DNA of 64,000 nt, taken from positions 1,488,001-1,552,000 of the forward strand of contig KN832875.1 of NCBI GenBank assembly GCA_000827325.1, given 5' to 3'. The position numbers and the translations under genes are program-made. Of the stretch, positions 46,776-59,645 are shown piece after piece. The notes under the pieces were generated by a model. That model was not told the DNA's origin, ran no database searches, and saw only the letters and a program-made list of their open reading frames with translations. Source of the stretch: Oidiodendron maius Zn (Eukaryota > Ascomycota > Leotiomycetes > Myxotrichaceae). How positions within the stretch are numbered: position 1 is the first letter of the stretch; each line of letters opens with the position of its first letter.

Positions 46776-49700
46776 TTACACCACAGTCATCATATGCATA
46801 TGCTGTTGACCTAGGCTCCTCGACGGAGAGGCATCGATGGAGCTACCGAGGATAGAATTGTTGCCATGGCTTCTTCCGGGGCTCTTTGGAGGGTTGGCCA
46901 CTGGATCGGTGAATACACGAGTAAAGGCGGGGCTAGAGCCGTGCTTAGGGGTCGTGTCGGATATCTGGAAGGAGCCATCGGATTTGCGAATTATATCCGA
47001 GAGCTTGCTTCTCAGGACGCTGGCTCGGTGTACAAGATCTCGTAGACTGGTGGTGTCGAAAGGCATCTTGTTCAACGATTGATGCGTCAATTCGCTCAGG
47101 AGAGGGTCGGAGGTTGAGCGCGTTTGATGCATATTTTGCATGACGGAGCGGGCGTATTCGGACGTGTTCTTTATGCTGGACGGACGAGGAGAGCTCGATG
47201 GCGGGTGGAGGTATTCTCTGTCTGCGGGCGGGCTTAGAGATGGTCCAGTGCCAAAAATCTCGTCATCAGGAACGAAGACAGAGCGTCTGCGAACAGTGTT
47301 ACCGTCGTAAACGAATCCGGTGGGGCGACCATGACGATTCAAGACCTCGAGCGGAGCTTCTGGTCTCTCGATGTCCTCGGCGTCGGGTCCCTGGTCGACA
47401 AGCACTCCATCCACGACCTCAGAGCCGAAGACCACCGAAGTCGGCGATTGCGTAGGTGATAGAGTTGGGGACAGAGTTGGATCTTCCTCGTCTGGAACAG
47501 CGAGAGCGATGATGCCCTCAGCCTCCTTCCACAAAGGCGCTGACGGTCCAACTAGGAGATCTTTCTCTCGTGCAAGTAGCCTTAGTCTCTTCAAGTCCTC
47601 TACGAGCAGGCAGACCTCTCGGATTTGTCCAACGTGGCCAACAACATTCTCTTGGCTGGCTTGAATAGCAGGCGGGACAAGCATGGAGCTGCCTTCGATG
47701 TCAGCGTCGGGGTCAGCAGCACCGTCGTCTTCAAATTCGAAATCTCCATCCCATTCCTCGCTGGCTCCCTTGCCACCCAATCCCCAAGTGCCGAACTTGG
47801 GTGCAAGTTTCGAATTCTCGCGCTGACCCGCAACATCAGGCACTACGGGCACGCTTTGGCTCCTAATATGAAGAGCAGTTGGTCCTCTCCTGCCCATCGT
47901 GCGACCACCTCTACCGTCCGCGGCCTGCTTAGCATGCGCTGTTCGTGGTCGCGGTGAGTTGCCGAGGTGATCTAATTTTTCAGCAGATGAGGGTTCTGAC
48001 CAGTCGAAGAGGTTACTCTTTGGCCGCTCTGCGCTGTGGGGGTTGGTATTCGCTGTACTGGTGTGAGTGACGTCCGCAAGGGCTGCTCGGAGAGATGGGC
48101 TGATCCGCCGTGCGGTCAGTTGGTTTGACGGGGGTGAGAGTTGCTGGAGGTCTGAGTTCTCGTCGTCTCGAGTCCAGTCCTCGTCATCGTCTTCATCGTC
48201 TAAGGAGAGACGACCGAAGTCCTTTGCAGCAAGGGAAAAGCTAGATGATGATGGGAACGCATCCTGATCAGCGACGCGCTTCCTGCCAGGAGTTTCGAGC
48301 TCAGCATCTTTCTCTTGCGACGAATGTGAAGTTTTGACAGGAGTGGAAAGATCCTCATCCTCCTCCACAATCTTACTACCTTCTTGAAATGTTCCAGTAG
48401 CCATTAGCTCGTGAATAGAGAGTCTCTTGCCTTTCGAGCCCGTGGCACTTGGAGGAGACTCGTCAAACATGGAGTCGAGGGGTGTGTTATGAGAGCGCAT
48501 ACTTCCAGTGGCTCCTGACCTGAGAGAATCGAAGACAGTCTCACTTTGGAAATCTACGTCGTCCTCTTCGCCCGAAGCGAAACCTTTCGCATCAATTTCG
48601 GAGCCAACTAGAGTGACAGCTTCTGACATGCGATTGGGTTTTGTATTTAGCGCACCGTAATAGGGAGGCAATGATGGCGACATTGCAACTTGCGAAGAGG
48701 AGGACGTAGACGTCGTGTTTGACTGAGGAGCGTGAGAACTAGGGCTTCGTCGAGGTTGGGAAGAGGACGATGACGAAAGCCCTAAGCGGGCGAGGTCAAT
48801 GTTGAAACTCGACAGACGAGATAGAGGCGGCAATGGGGAGGAGGTGTTTCGACTTCGTGCCTGAAAGCTCAATACGGGGAAAGGATTAGGCAGGGGCGGG
48901 GGTGTCTCGATAGAGGCTTGATTCTGAAAGATAGTAGGATCTGTAATAGAGCGGTGGCCGTGAATAGGAGCGCCAGATGAGATTGTCCTTCGTCCTGGCA
49001 GCGTTGATACTGGTGCAGACGAATAACGCTTCCCACCACTCTTACCATCAGGGCTTCCCTTGCTGGCCCTTAGACTTCCCGACCTTGCTATCCACGAACC
49101 TGGGGAACCGAAGTGCATGGATAGAGACCGTCGGGGTCGTTTTTGAGGCTCTGCTGAATGTGGTGCTGTGGAAGATATGTATATCTCATCAACAGCTTCG
49201 GCTTCATCATCCATAATGTCCTCAATTGGCAGGCTATCTTCCTCATAATACAGAGCAGAACTGGACTTGGACACGGTGATCATTGATGGTTTGACGAGGG
49301 TAGGCTTCACCATCTCATTTGGGAGAACTCTTCTGGACGTCGAGTAGACACCTTGTGAACCTATATCGCCAGGCCTTCCCGACGGCCTCTCCTTCGCAAG
49401 CTTTGTTGGCCGAGATTCAAAGAAGGGTCTCCACATGGTGCGGGATTCTGGCAAGAATTTATTAAAAGGAGTGAAGTGGACTGGCTCCGGAGGGGTCTCG
49501 GGAATTCGATCATCGGAGCCTGTGGATTCCTCCCTGAACCTCTGCTGGAGGGTAATCGACCGTTGGTGACTGGTGGCGGGTCTACGAAGCGTAGGCACCT
49601 GTGACCTAGAACCGCTTCTGGAGATCGATCCATTAGCACCCCGACCAGAAGTACTTCGCTTCACGAGTTTATTTGGCGGCAGCTGTGGTTGACCGTCTGA

Positions 49701-50364
49701 GGGATTCGATAGTATGGGTGCTGCAGAGCCGTGAGACATTTGCACGGAGGGCGAGTCCGGGCCGACACTTGATCTGGGGCTGTTGCTCTGCGACATGGGC
49801 ATTGTTGAGAGCCGCCTTATCCACGATCCTCTGGATGAGACAGAGTCTCTCCTCGGTTCGTCTCCCGTGCTATTCCGAAGCGACGAGAAGTCTCCATTCC
49901 GAACCAGTGAGAGCCGCCTTGCACGGCTACTGTTCAAGGTATCGAATCTTGTATTCGAGCGAGGAGATACCTCGAAAGGGGACAAGGTAGCTGGTGAGGA
50001 GCCCAGTGGAGGAAGGAATTGCCGAACTTCGGAAGTGGTTACGGTCGAGCTCGTGGCTGGCCGTGAAGACGGAGGAGGAAATGTGCCATTGACGTCCACA
50101 AACTCTCCAACCTTCCTCTTCTTCGATGTCGGGCGTGGAGGCGTGGAGGGGTCAGGGCGTGCTAGAGCCAGGCCGGCAGCAGCGACGCCTACGGTGCTCG
50201 ACGCAATCAGCTGCGTAGACGTATCAGCACAAGTTATTTCCCAACAGATGAAGAACGCGTAAAAACCAGGGGATCAAGCCCCCTAGGACGTGGAGGATAT
50301 ATTGGAGCGCGTTGAGCCTTTAAAAAGGGGGAAGAACACTACTCACACTAGGTACGGTCTTCAT
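46776..50364 (-). CDS. Large disordered protein, 1150 residues, function unknown
   Basis: An 18 nt first exon (50364-50347, MKTVPS), a 136 nt GTGAGT...GCAG intron and a 3435 nt second exon (50210-46776) join in phase. The second exon alone has no ATG near its start, so the small exon is needed. PTSKKRKVG (near residue 30) resembles a monopartite nuclear localisation signal. Most of the protein is Ser/Pro/Arg-rich and disordered, with many RxxS-type sites. Two stretches look conserved: FGTWGLGGKGASEEWDGDFEFEDDG (about 810-835) and VPPAIQASQENVVGHVGQIREVCLLVEDLKRLRLLAREKDLL (about 846-890), probably helical. A third helical piece is LRDLVHRASVLRSKLSDIIRKS near the C-terminus. I do not recognise the family; a scaffold or cell-cycle/polarity regulator is only a guess. 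Confidence 0.8.
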
Positions 50365-52856
50365 TATGAGAGAGCCGCGTCCTCTGACGTCCTAGCGCAG
50401 CAGGAGGGGGGGCAGGAAGGGGATGTCGTGACGGAGAGGAAGCTCATGAGATCCGTGTCAAGCAATCCATCCCAGCTGCTCTGTCAGACGGAAGGCGGAC
50501 GAGGAAGGTCGAGTGGAGCACGAGGGGGGTTGTAGTCCAGCAGGGCGAGGCAGAGAGCAGCGGGAAACTGGGTGGATATGCCTGGACGGATGGGACGTGA
50601 ATTCAGAAGGGGAGCTGAGGGCGGAGACGGAGACGGGGCGCTGGTCACGACGTCGACGTGTTGAGGGACAAGAAAAGGAGGATCAGGAGACGGGTGTTGG
50701 AGTGGGCGGCGGAGAGGAGGAGCGGACCGTGGAACGAGGGGACGTTGGAATTGACCCAAATTGAGCCTTTGCACCGCAGCGAGAGGTTGAGAGGGCACGC
50801 AAGGAGGCCGCGAGGAGTGGAGAGAGGAGTGGTGGAAAGTGGTAAGTGGTAACCGCAGGAAGTGGACGACCTTCTCGCCTGCGCACCAGAATCGGGAGTA
50901 GCGCGTGCCTCCCAAAACGCCTGTCTCGACCCGGGCTGGAGGAAGAAATGGATACACGACTGCTACCACGGCGACTGTGCACATATTACATAGCGCATCT
51001 TGACGAAAAGGGGACCCGGCTACAGCTATAGACTGAAGAGAGGACATGCAGAATGAACAGGCATAATCTGCCTCTCCAAGACCACCCAGAAGCAAGGACA
51101 CGCCCTCCCCCCAATCCATTCCGTTCCAACCGCACAGCCAGAGCCCTCCCGCCTGCCTAGGATGGGTGGCTAAGGCCTGTCCTGAGACGACATTGATGAT
51201 GCTACTGCTGATGATTACGCTGGCCTTGCCATTGGCCGGTCCGTCGCGGCTCGGGCGGTATTACTGTGTCCAGGGCTGTTGCCATTGTTGGTGGCCGACC
51301 CAGCTGCTGTACTGTACTTGTCCTGTGCGGTGCAGTGCCCATTCCTTGATCCCATGGCAGGCTCGCCCTGACAGGAAACGGACACGGCCGTGATTCAGAA
51401 CAAGCAAACGTCATGTCTCGACCACCCAATAGCCCTCCGCGGACGCCCGAGTGGAGCAGCAGGTGTGTGGTGGATTTTTGCATGTATGGATCCGCGTGCC
51501 ATTGCCAGCCGGCTCTCCCTATGATCTACATCCAGGCCTGGTCAGTGGGAGGAGCCTAGGCTCGCTTTGGGGCGGTAGTTGAGAGACGCGATTGTCCACA
51601 GAGCTAGGTCCCGTCTCAGTGGCTGTTGACGGCCTGCCGTGATTCAGATGACGCGACGCTGGCAGGAGTCTGCAACTCCCTCACATGTCCAACAGATGCA
51701 CTGCACGATGCTTCGCCTACTCGGTGTCAACCCGCCTCCCTTCCCCCAGTAAGTGCAGTCCGGATGCCGTAAGGCCAGGGAAGTTTCGAAGCATAATCTA
51801 AATCCTTCAGCCAGCCGCCATTGGGTAACGAAAGAGATTGGCGCGCCCAGTGAGATGACCGTGGGCTCGGGTGGATCACAATCATGAGAGCCTTACGGAC
51901 CTAAAGCCCCTCTCGCGTGTTGGTAACGACGTGTTCGGGACACGAAGGGATTGGACAATATGGGCAAACGATGGTTGTACAAGGCCATATCTCCGAGTCG
52001 CGTGTCCAGAGACCAATCATCGCGTCTGGCCTGCAGAGTTCCCCTGACGCATACGAGGTACCAAGCCAAGTACTCTACTCCGCACTGCTTCCGCTGCCAC
52101 CGAAGCGGCCGATGTGTTGTCAATTGATATCAATCCCACTTTCTCTCCTTCAATATTACTCCCACCTAGTCTCAGTCAACACCGTGGAGCTAGACATTGT
52201 TGACAGTTTGGATAAGAGAGAATTCTCCGGCTCCGAGAGCCTACAGCTTAAACGGACTAGCGATGCGACGTAAGACTAGGGAGTGGGAGACATTCTCAGA
52301 CAGCTCGGCCATGTCAAACTTTCTCAAAGATTCTGGCTATCCCCTACAGAGCATGCTCGCATTCCAGTCTCGGTCCTGCCGCATCTGCACCGATGTGTAC
52401 GTAGGATTCGCAGATAACCGGTTTTGGTGCATAGCTGGTACGGAGTGGCTTCTCCATCCCAGTGTGAGCGGTGTCATGGCCCACCAGGCACGGCATAGGG
52501 ATTTACCTTGCAGGTATATGGCAGAATGATCAGACCCACAACCCGCCAATCGCGACAATAGCAGCCATGCACGCGATACTCCTGCTATTCTCAATGCTTT
52601 CCCTTCTTTTGCTCCGAAGGAGAAGAGGAGAGAAGCATGGAGGGAGAAAGAATAACCCTTCACGTCTCGTGCCACAGCTACTTCATGTATTTCGTATATT
52701 CCGAAGCAATATCGTGGCAGGAGAATTTCAGCCCGCCGCATGCGTTTCGTTTCTCCCCCGCCGTCATCATCAAATCCCCGCCAGGCGTAGTGCAGGGCTC
52801 GGCGTCCAATCAACCCCGGCTCTGACCCAGCCAAGGAAAAGGTCTTCTCGACTAAG
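50365..52856. other. Upstream region of the large gene, no other gene recognised
   Basis: About 2.5 kb; GC-rich near the gene, with several chance open frames lacking motifs. Confidence 0.45.
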
Positions 52857-52904
52857 GTTCTGACCCAGGCTCTTACCCAGGTTCTTACCAAGGCTCTTAC
52901 CAAG
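52857..52904. repeat. 12 bp tandem repeat, four units
   Basis: Four consecutive 12-mers of the form g(t/c)tct(g/t)acc(c/a)ag, with units 1 and 3 and units 2 and 4 most alike. The order suggests a duplicated 24-mer. A fifth diverged word lies about 38 bp upstream. Confidence 0.85.
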
Positions 52905-54734
52905 CAGCTGAGCGGGGTCTAAATATATCGACGCGGTCGAGATCTCGAGGCGTACAGATTCTGTAGCCGAGCCACGATTGGGGCCAAAAACGACTTTTGC
53001 ACGTTCTCTACAGCTCTATGCTGCAATCTCCTGCTTCTTCCGTTTGGCCGGAGATATCTTCTTGCGACGAGCCGTCCCAAGGAGACCGAATGGCTCGTGC
53101 CTGGTTCTCAGGAACACCCGGAAACTGCAGGAAGGTTACCCCTATTCTCGCACGTGATATATCCAATCATCGATGGCCTCGCAGTCCTGGCCTACTTAGG
53201 CATTGGACATCCGTGCGTATTATGGCATTGTGATAATATTACATTATTCTGCTATTTTATTTTATTTTACGACATGCACTGTGCTGTATTATTGCATTTT
53301 ATACTCTAGCATGCATCTCAGCCCCGACAAATCCTTAATTTCAGATTTTTTTTTTTCCGCCCCGACCCTCGATCTTCCTCCCCGTGCCACAACATCACAG
53401 GGGCGGGAGATTTCTTCTTTCCTTTTGGTCCCTCTGATTATATCTGTTGTCCTTGGGATTTGCCCGGTTATAGGGCGCACTTTAGTTCTTCTCTGCCGCC
53501 TACGGAAGCGTTATGGATTCCGAAGCCACACCAAAGGGCTGAACAGGCATCAACAGAGCATGCATACCTTGGTTTAAGGATAAATACGGCTATGACAATA
53601 AATTGCCGTCTGCTATAGAGTGGCCTAACTGTACTCACAGTTGCCATTGGCCAATGCCGTTTTCCATTGTGTGAGGTGGGGTTTCATCGCTCAAATCTAT
53701 TGGAGTGAACCAGAGTTGATTCTAAGCCAATCGATTTCACGGCGAAAGCCTGCCCACCACTCCGGGGGGCTCTTTCGATGAAGCCTGTCGCTGGTAAACG
53801 GTGGGAATTACTCTGCAGCTACTATTATTACTGCGGCAGAAAGTTTACGGGTTCTAATATGCCCTTCAGGTGCTAGCTCGCAAATAATTATCATATGAAT
53901 CATGACTCTGGATTTCTAAGATGGAGTTATGCCCTTGCAACAAATGTATATTGGCTCTTTACATGATTAAAGATATTTTGCTGCACTTCTTATGCGATTT
54001 AGTGCTTTTTTTGCGTTTCATTATTCGAGCAGCAAGATTGCCTCACAAACAATGTGGCTTGAATATCATGTGGGTTTAAGTAGGAGAGAGATTTGGCAGC
54101 TAAAAATGAGTACCGCAGAGTAGTCTACCTGGGAAGGACAAGTACCAACCCTGGATAACCCAAGTGAGTGTCCAGGTGTTCCTATACATGGTCATAATAT
54201 TAGGATGTTGACCGGATGGCACGAGCCTGGGTGAGGTACGCCCTGAGGCAAACTGAACCCTCAACAACGGCGCTTCTTCCCCACACTGTGTTTCAAAGAG
54301 TGTCTGTTGGCAACCAATACTCCTGTCTCTGAAAGGTGCTAACCCCAAAATTTGGTTTAGACGAATCTGTCTTTGCGCCTTCATCTCATGGCGATATGAA
54401 CGGCCTCCAAATTTAAATGCGAAATTAAAGATAGTAATATGGCGCTCACCCAAGTGTGCAACGTCCTTGAGCAAACAAAGGCCTGGCTTTCATACGAACA
54501 TTGATACAGTGCCGGTCGTTTGTTGGCAGCCGTGTAGGTTAGACTAGGCTAAAGCGTACATGGTAGGTACTTGACTGGGCACTCTTCATATGTGGAGACA
54601 ACCAGCGTATGATTTATATGTCAGTTGCCAGACAGTGGTAAATGCCCTGCTGGTCACACCGCCTGGCAGCACCTATTTCGCCTCAGATAGCTCTGTCCAC
54701 GAGACGCAAGATGCAAGCCAAGGAGCCTTGGTGC
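52905..54734. other. AT-rich gene-free region
   Basis: No gene recognised. A run of 11 T lies near 53,346. The sequence becomes more AT-rich toward the NLR relic. Confidence 0.45.
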
Positions 54735-56065
54735 CCAGAGATCCAGGGTTCGCATTATAGAAATACAGGACTCCTATAGACAAGAAACTGGATGACCCGT
54801 TACTGCGACGCTCGTCTTCTGCAGCCGATATGTTGACTTCTGTAGAGGCCGAGAATAATGGTCTCGCCCATTTGTCGAAGAAGAAAGCAACGCTGTTCAG
54901 AGTACTTTCTGCAATTTGCAAGCCAATTAGCGTAATTGCGAGTGTCGTAGGAGTTAACATTTTCTTAGCTTTCCCACCCAGTATCACCTGCCTTCGCGCG
55001 ATCTCTCTTCTCATAAGTGCAGTGGACGATGTCTCATTACCTTATCATGCGATAGTTAATCTTCTTAAGCCTTTAAAGGTATGCTCTATTTGATAAGGGA
55101 CCGCGTCCCTTATCAAAGCCTGTAAGGAGTACATCGGTGTCACATGTGGCTCTGCAGAAAATGTGCCCACCATTGAGAGTACACGGAGGGTTCATTTCCG
55201 GGATTACTTGCTTGATAACGATTCTCCTGCTAGCGGAATATATGTGGTATTTGACAATTTGGAGGCTCTGGAAGAGCAGAGGCTCAAATTCTTTGACCAT
55301 CTTTCAAATTTTCAAACTGCTGGAATTGATGGTGAAAGTTATATCGTTCGTATGCCTATCTGCTCCTCCGCAGCGTTTCAACTTATTATTATCATGACAA
55401 TCCTATTGGCTTTGTTCTTCAATAGTGCGTACTACTTGGTATTAAATAATTTTGCTTGGAAGGCCTCATACACCGGACACGGGGCTCTAGATATTTTGGA
55501 AGAACCTCCACTCATAATTTACGTCGACCAATCGAACTATAACATCGAGATTGCAAATTACGCCCAAACAAATCTCAAAAAGTCTAACACTCTTAAGCCT
55601 TTCCTATAAACCTTGCGAGAAGAGATCATCTCGACCCTGGCGAGCAGAGTGCAGGTTATGTTCTTCCGGGTAGATCTGGTGATGCAGAAGCTTTCTAATT
55701 CAAAAGAAAGCAGCATTAGAGGATGCTTGTATCAAGTCCCTGAAGGTCATTACGGACATGTTTGAAGTCACAAAAAGTTCAGACATGTTCGAGAAAGCTT
55801 TAGTATTTTGCCGTAAGACCAGTGTGAGGAACTAAACACAGATTTGGCTTGGGTTGTTTGCGCTATGCGGCCACGTCGCTAGGGCAAGTCGATCAGTTAC
55901 TTAGATTAAAGCCACCCGCGGGTGATCAGATTCCTGAGTTAGAGAGGACATTGGCGGAGACAAAGGCATCTTTCTTCGATCTAATCTAGGATGATGGCTT
56001 CACCGCTGCAGACATTGAAGTAGCTGTGATGTGTTGGGGAGTTTTACTGGTAAGCACAATGGTGA
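54735..56065 (+). pseudogene. Fungal NLR-like STAND gene (Goodbye-NACHT), broken
   Basis: Remains of a fungal NOD-like receptor. At 54,740-55,080 the plus strand reads AL*KYRTPIDKKLDDPLLRRSSSA, SVEAENN, KKKATLFRVLSAICKPI and IFLAFPPS with VDDVSLPYHAIVNLLKPLK, a Goodbye-type N-terminal domain with one in-frame TAG. From 55,190 come IYVVFDNLEALEEQRLKFFDHL (degenerate Walker B region), EEPPLIIYVDQSN with YAQTNLKKSNTL, and, in shifted frames, EEIISTLASRVQ, VDLVMQKLSNSK, QVDQLLRLKPPAGDQIPELE and DGFTAADIE. The Walker A half of NACHT and all C-terminal repeats are missing, and there are several stops and frameshifts. Such proteins act in non-self recognition and programmed cell death. This copy cannot do so. 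Confidence 0.72.
55089..55117. repeat. Perfect 29 bp inverted repeat
   Basis: Two 13 nt arms (tttgataagggac and its exact complement) around a 3 nt centre, cgc. It sits just after the Goodbye segment, at the place where the Walker A half of the NACHT domain is absent. Confidence 0.9.
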
Positions 56066-59000
56066 ATACAGAGATGCCCAAAACTAATTAATTAGATTCA
56101 AACCTCAAACCACCAAAGGGGTATTTTGTCATACATCAGTTGGAAATTTCTTTTGGAATAAAAATGAAAGCCCAAGATCTACTGGCCAGTGCCATCCATC
56201 TATTGGTATTCAGATTGATACATGTCGGATAAAATGTTTTTAAAAAGTGTCTGCAACTCATTTACAACGCAGATGCATCCTTTGAGCGCACCATCATCAG
56301 GCCTTGAGAGATTTTGCTTCAAGATTTTTGCATGAAAAGCACTTGGCAGGAACGAATTGTTGAGGACAGGTACTCGGGAGAGAAGATCTGCCGGACTGGC
56401 AGCCTTGTATTCTCTCTCCGTTATCCAGGCCATGAGGCAAGTGAGATTAGTGACAATGCCTCCACAATGAGCTATTATCGACAAGCTATCAAAACATCAA
56501 AGGATACTCGTGGCAGTATATTAGGATATCTTATAATCATTGACGACGAGAAAGATAGGGACAGTCAAGGAACGATGCGTCTAATATAAAGTATCAATAT
56601 AAATGGTCAAGAGTATACTCACTTCACTCTTTTCTCTTTGAGCAGGTAAGTATATCGATAAGGCAGGTTAGTTCGTCAATTTCCGCAGCCACACAGTCAA
56701 CTGGTGAGTTGGAGTGGCTAGAGAATGCATACGGAAAGGCAATTGCTGTCGTTCGAAAGCAGAAGATGTCGGCCGTAGCATTTTCTCTCGGTGCTGTACT
56801 AGGTAGCCTATAACGCCATGCAGAATGACAAAGAATGAAAGATCTAGACATATGGGACTCAATCATCAGATTATCTACCACAATTATGCAAGGAAGCCTG
56901 GAAATTAAAACACTCAAACTATTGTAAGCAGGTCTTGCAGCATATATCTCCTGTCGTCTGTTCTTGAAGCTGGGAATGACACGGCGAGGGCCAATAGATA
57001 TGTTAAGATGCTCGAGCAAATTTGTGAGCACAGGGGGCGACATCTAGAAAGGGTTGACGGCACTATCACACACAATCAAGCGAATGGATTTCTCGGGAGA
57101 TAGTCTCATATAAGCAGCTAGGCAACCAATACTCGACCATGTTTTTCTCCTATAAATGAAAATTGGATTTTCAGCAAATAGAATACCGCAGTTCTCCCTC
57201 AGTGAGTATAATACACACTCTGCCTTTGCTCGTCATATCCTCTCGGACTAGGAAACGAATTAAACGCAATAGCCGTCTTCAAAGGCCCCATTTAGAGAGT
57301 GCATCTTAGATTTACGATGGGGCATTGTTGGCGATTGATCCCCAGGCAGACTACTTTCATAACATGCCAAATTGCGTGGCAATTCTTTGTCTTGATCGCG
57401 ACAAACAGTCGAATGAGGAGAAATGACTTACTCGGATTACTATACCTGCTGCCGCACAGATTCCCTAGCCTGGAAAGATTCATCTTGGTAATAAAATCGT
57501 CGCATGGGAAGATTTCATCGCTCATATAAGACATGTGTTGGGACTACAGTAAAATATTTTGGCCCGTTTAATGGTAGAGCCAAGTTTTTAAAGCAATATA
57601 ATATATTGAAGCTCTGATCTGTTAGTGGGAAAGCCTTGGTTCTCTTGGAGAATTATCTGCTATCAGACAACACTACACAACAAAATCTTCATATATCTTT
57701 CCGCTGGTACGCTGGTGTCTTCCCGCCACCTCATATGTTTGAGATAGCTCAGTCTCTTTCTGATATGATCTATGTACTTTACTAGCTCTGGGACGGACAG
57801 GGCCTGACGAGTTATACGTGGAAGATTTTACGGCATTTTCAGATCTCTCAGGTCCAGATTTCTTGTATGGCTGATTCGATAGCGGGCTTCTTGTGGAGAG
57901 GTGGACTTGATCTCCCGTAGAGAACTCCAGGGGCGTGCTTCTGATCACAATGTTTTGCCTGGCGATTTGGATATGCGTGAATTGGTCCTCATGAACTTTC
58001 CGTTCCCCACAAATCTATGCAACTTTTTTCGATCCCCTTGAGATTTGGCTTCATAATGATAAAGCGCACCCAGGTCATTGCAGCTCGTCGAGAATGTTAC
58101 CACCTCCCAGAATGTGGAAGAGAGAGATAAAACACCACAAACAGCACCATCACTGTAGCAACTAACCACTAGAAACTACTTTCGACTAATGTGACCATTT
58201 CGGATAGCATGTGCCTCATTGTGGCTCTGTATTGGCTTAGAACATCAATACACGCTCTACTCTTAATGCTTCACTTACCCTTCTGTTGTTGTTTCCTTTC
58301 TGTTACCGTCTCTTGTATATTACCATACTCTCTCCATTCCAATTTTCTTTTCTTTCGTCATTCACTCTATACTTCTACTCACGCATCTTCCAACTTATGT
58401 GTCTCTTCTCTCCATCCTTTTCGAAAATATCTCTCCTGTCCTCTATCCGCGCCACCTGCCTTATGTTGCTAATTCCCCGCTCCGGTTAAGACCCCCGAAC
58501 GTGCCTCAGTCTTTTTCTAGGCATGTTCTTCCGACCATCCATTTTTATACGAGTTGCTCTGCATTCTGAGACCTGCATAGGGTATCATTGATAGTCTCCC
58601 TCACACAACCTTCTCCGCCGTTGCAGAGGGCGGGGTACATTTCTATGCATGACATGACAACGTCCAGATGACCTGCGGGTAGGGTGACAGATCTCGAGTC
58701 ATTTGCATGCCATACGCGGCGTTCGTGCAGATACGAACAAGACATCCAAAGAAGCGGCCACCGGCGAATATTTGCGCTTGAGATGGGAAAATTTTTATCC
58801 ACAGAAATGAACATGGATATACGAGAGAGATATGAGAAAGAAAAAGGTTAGATATAAACGAGAATTGTGCTTCGTATTTCTTTTGGGCAAGGCCCTTGAA
58901 TGTAAGGTCCGAGGCCTAAAATGTTTGTGTGTGGCCAGGGAGGCGAGAAGTGGCAAGGAGCAAGAGGAGAGTAAGGGTGTCACTGGTAGGTAGATGAGGG

Positions 59001-59645
59001 AGTGTATTAAGGGCTTTGTTTGGGGATGAGATAGGTGTCATATGATATTTTATGATCTGAAGCTGGGAGAGCGTTTTAGTCTCCGTGGTTTAGTTTCTAT
59101 AATGTTAAAATCTTAAATATTTATATTTCTCGGAGAGAGTGCTGTACAGGAAATAGCCAAAAACAAGTTCGAAATGGTCACATGGAGAGTTATGAGTTGA
59201 GTGTCGTGGGACATCTTGAGAAAGACAAAACGACATGGAATAGCATAGGCAATCGGCATAATAAGGGAGCATGGGCAACACATTGACCAGATGAGGCAAT
59301 TCCACAGGTCAATTTATGCAATTGGATTATTAGGTGGGTACGTACGTATGAGTACAGATGATATCTAAATCGCAATACACAAAACCACATAAACACAGTA
59401 ATTAGCTCCGCCGTAATGCCCAATTCATGATGCTACCCTGCCTTACGCGTCCCGTGGATTCTTTTCGTCACTCAGAAACAAAGGGTGTATAAGAGCCTCG
59501 AACGTTTGTCTCCCGTTACATGTAAGCAAGCAGAACATGATGTATTTTTTTTTTTGGAATTAGAAACAAGGCTTTCTTAACTAAATTCAGGAGCAACTGT
59601 TTGCTTTATGGTACACACAAGACAAAATCGCCCGTGCGAGGCACT
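56066..59645. other. Coding-like debris then gene-free AT-rich region
   Basis: Between 56.2 and 58.2 kb the minus strand holds protein-like fragments in broken frames, such as PPVLTNLLEHLNISIGPRRV (near 57.0 kb), SIGCLAAYMRLSPEKSIRLI (near 57.1 kb) and CDDFITKMNLSRLGNLCGSRY (near 57.45 kb). They suggest one or more decayed genes; the family is not recognised. From 58.2 to 59.6 kb nothing was seen except a run of 12 T near 59,547. Confidence 0.35.
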
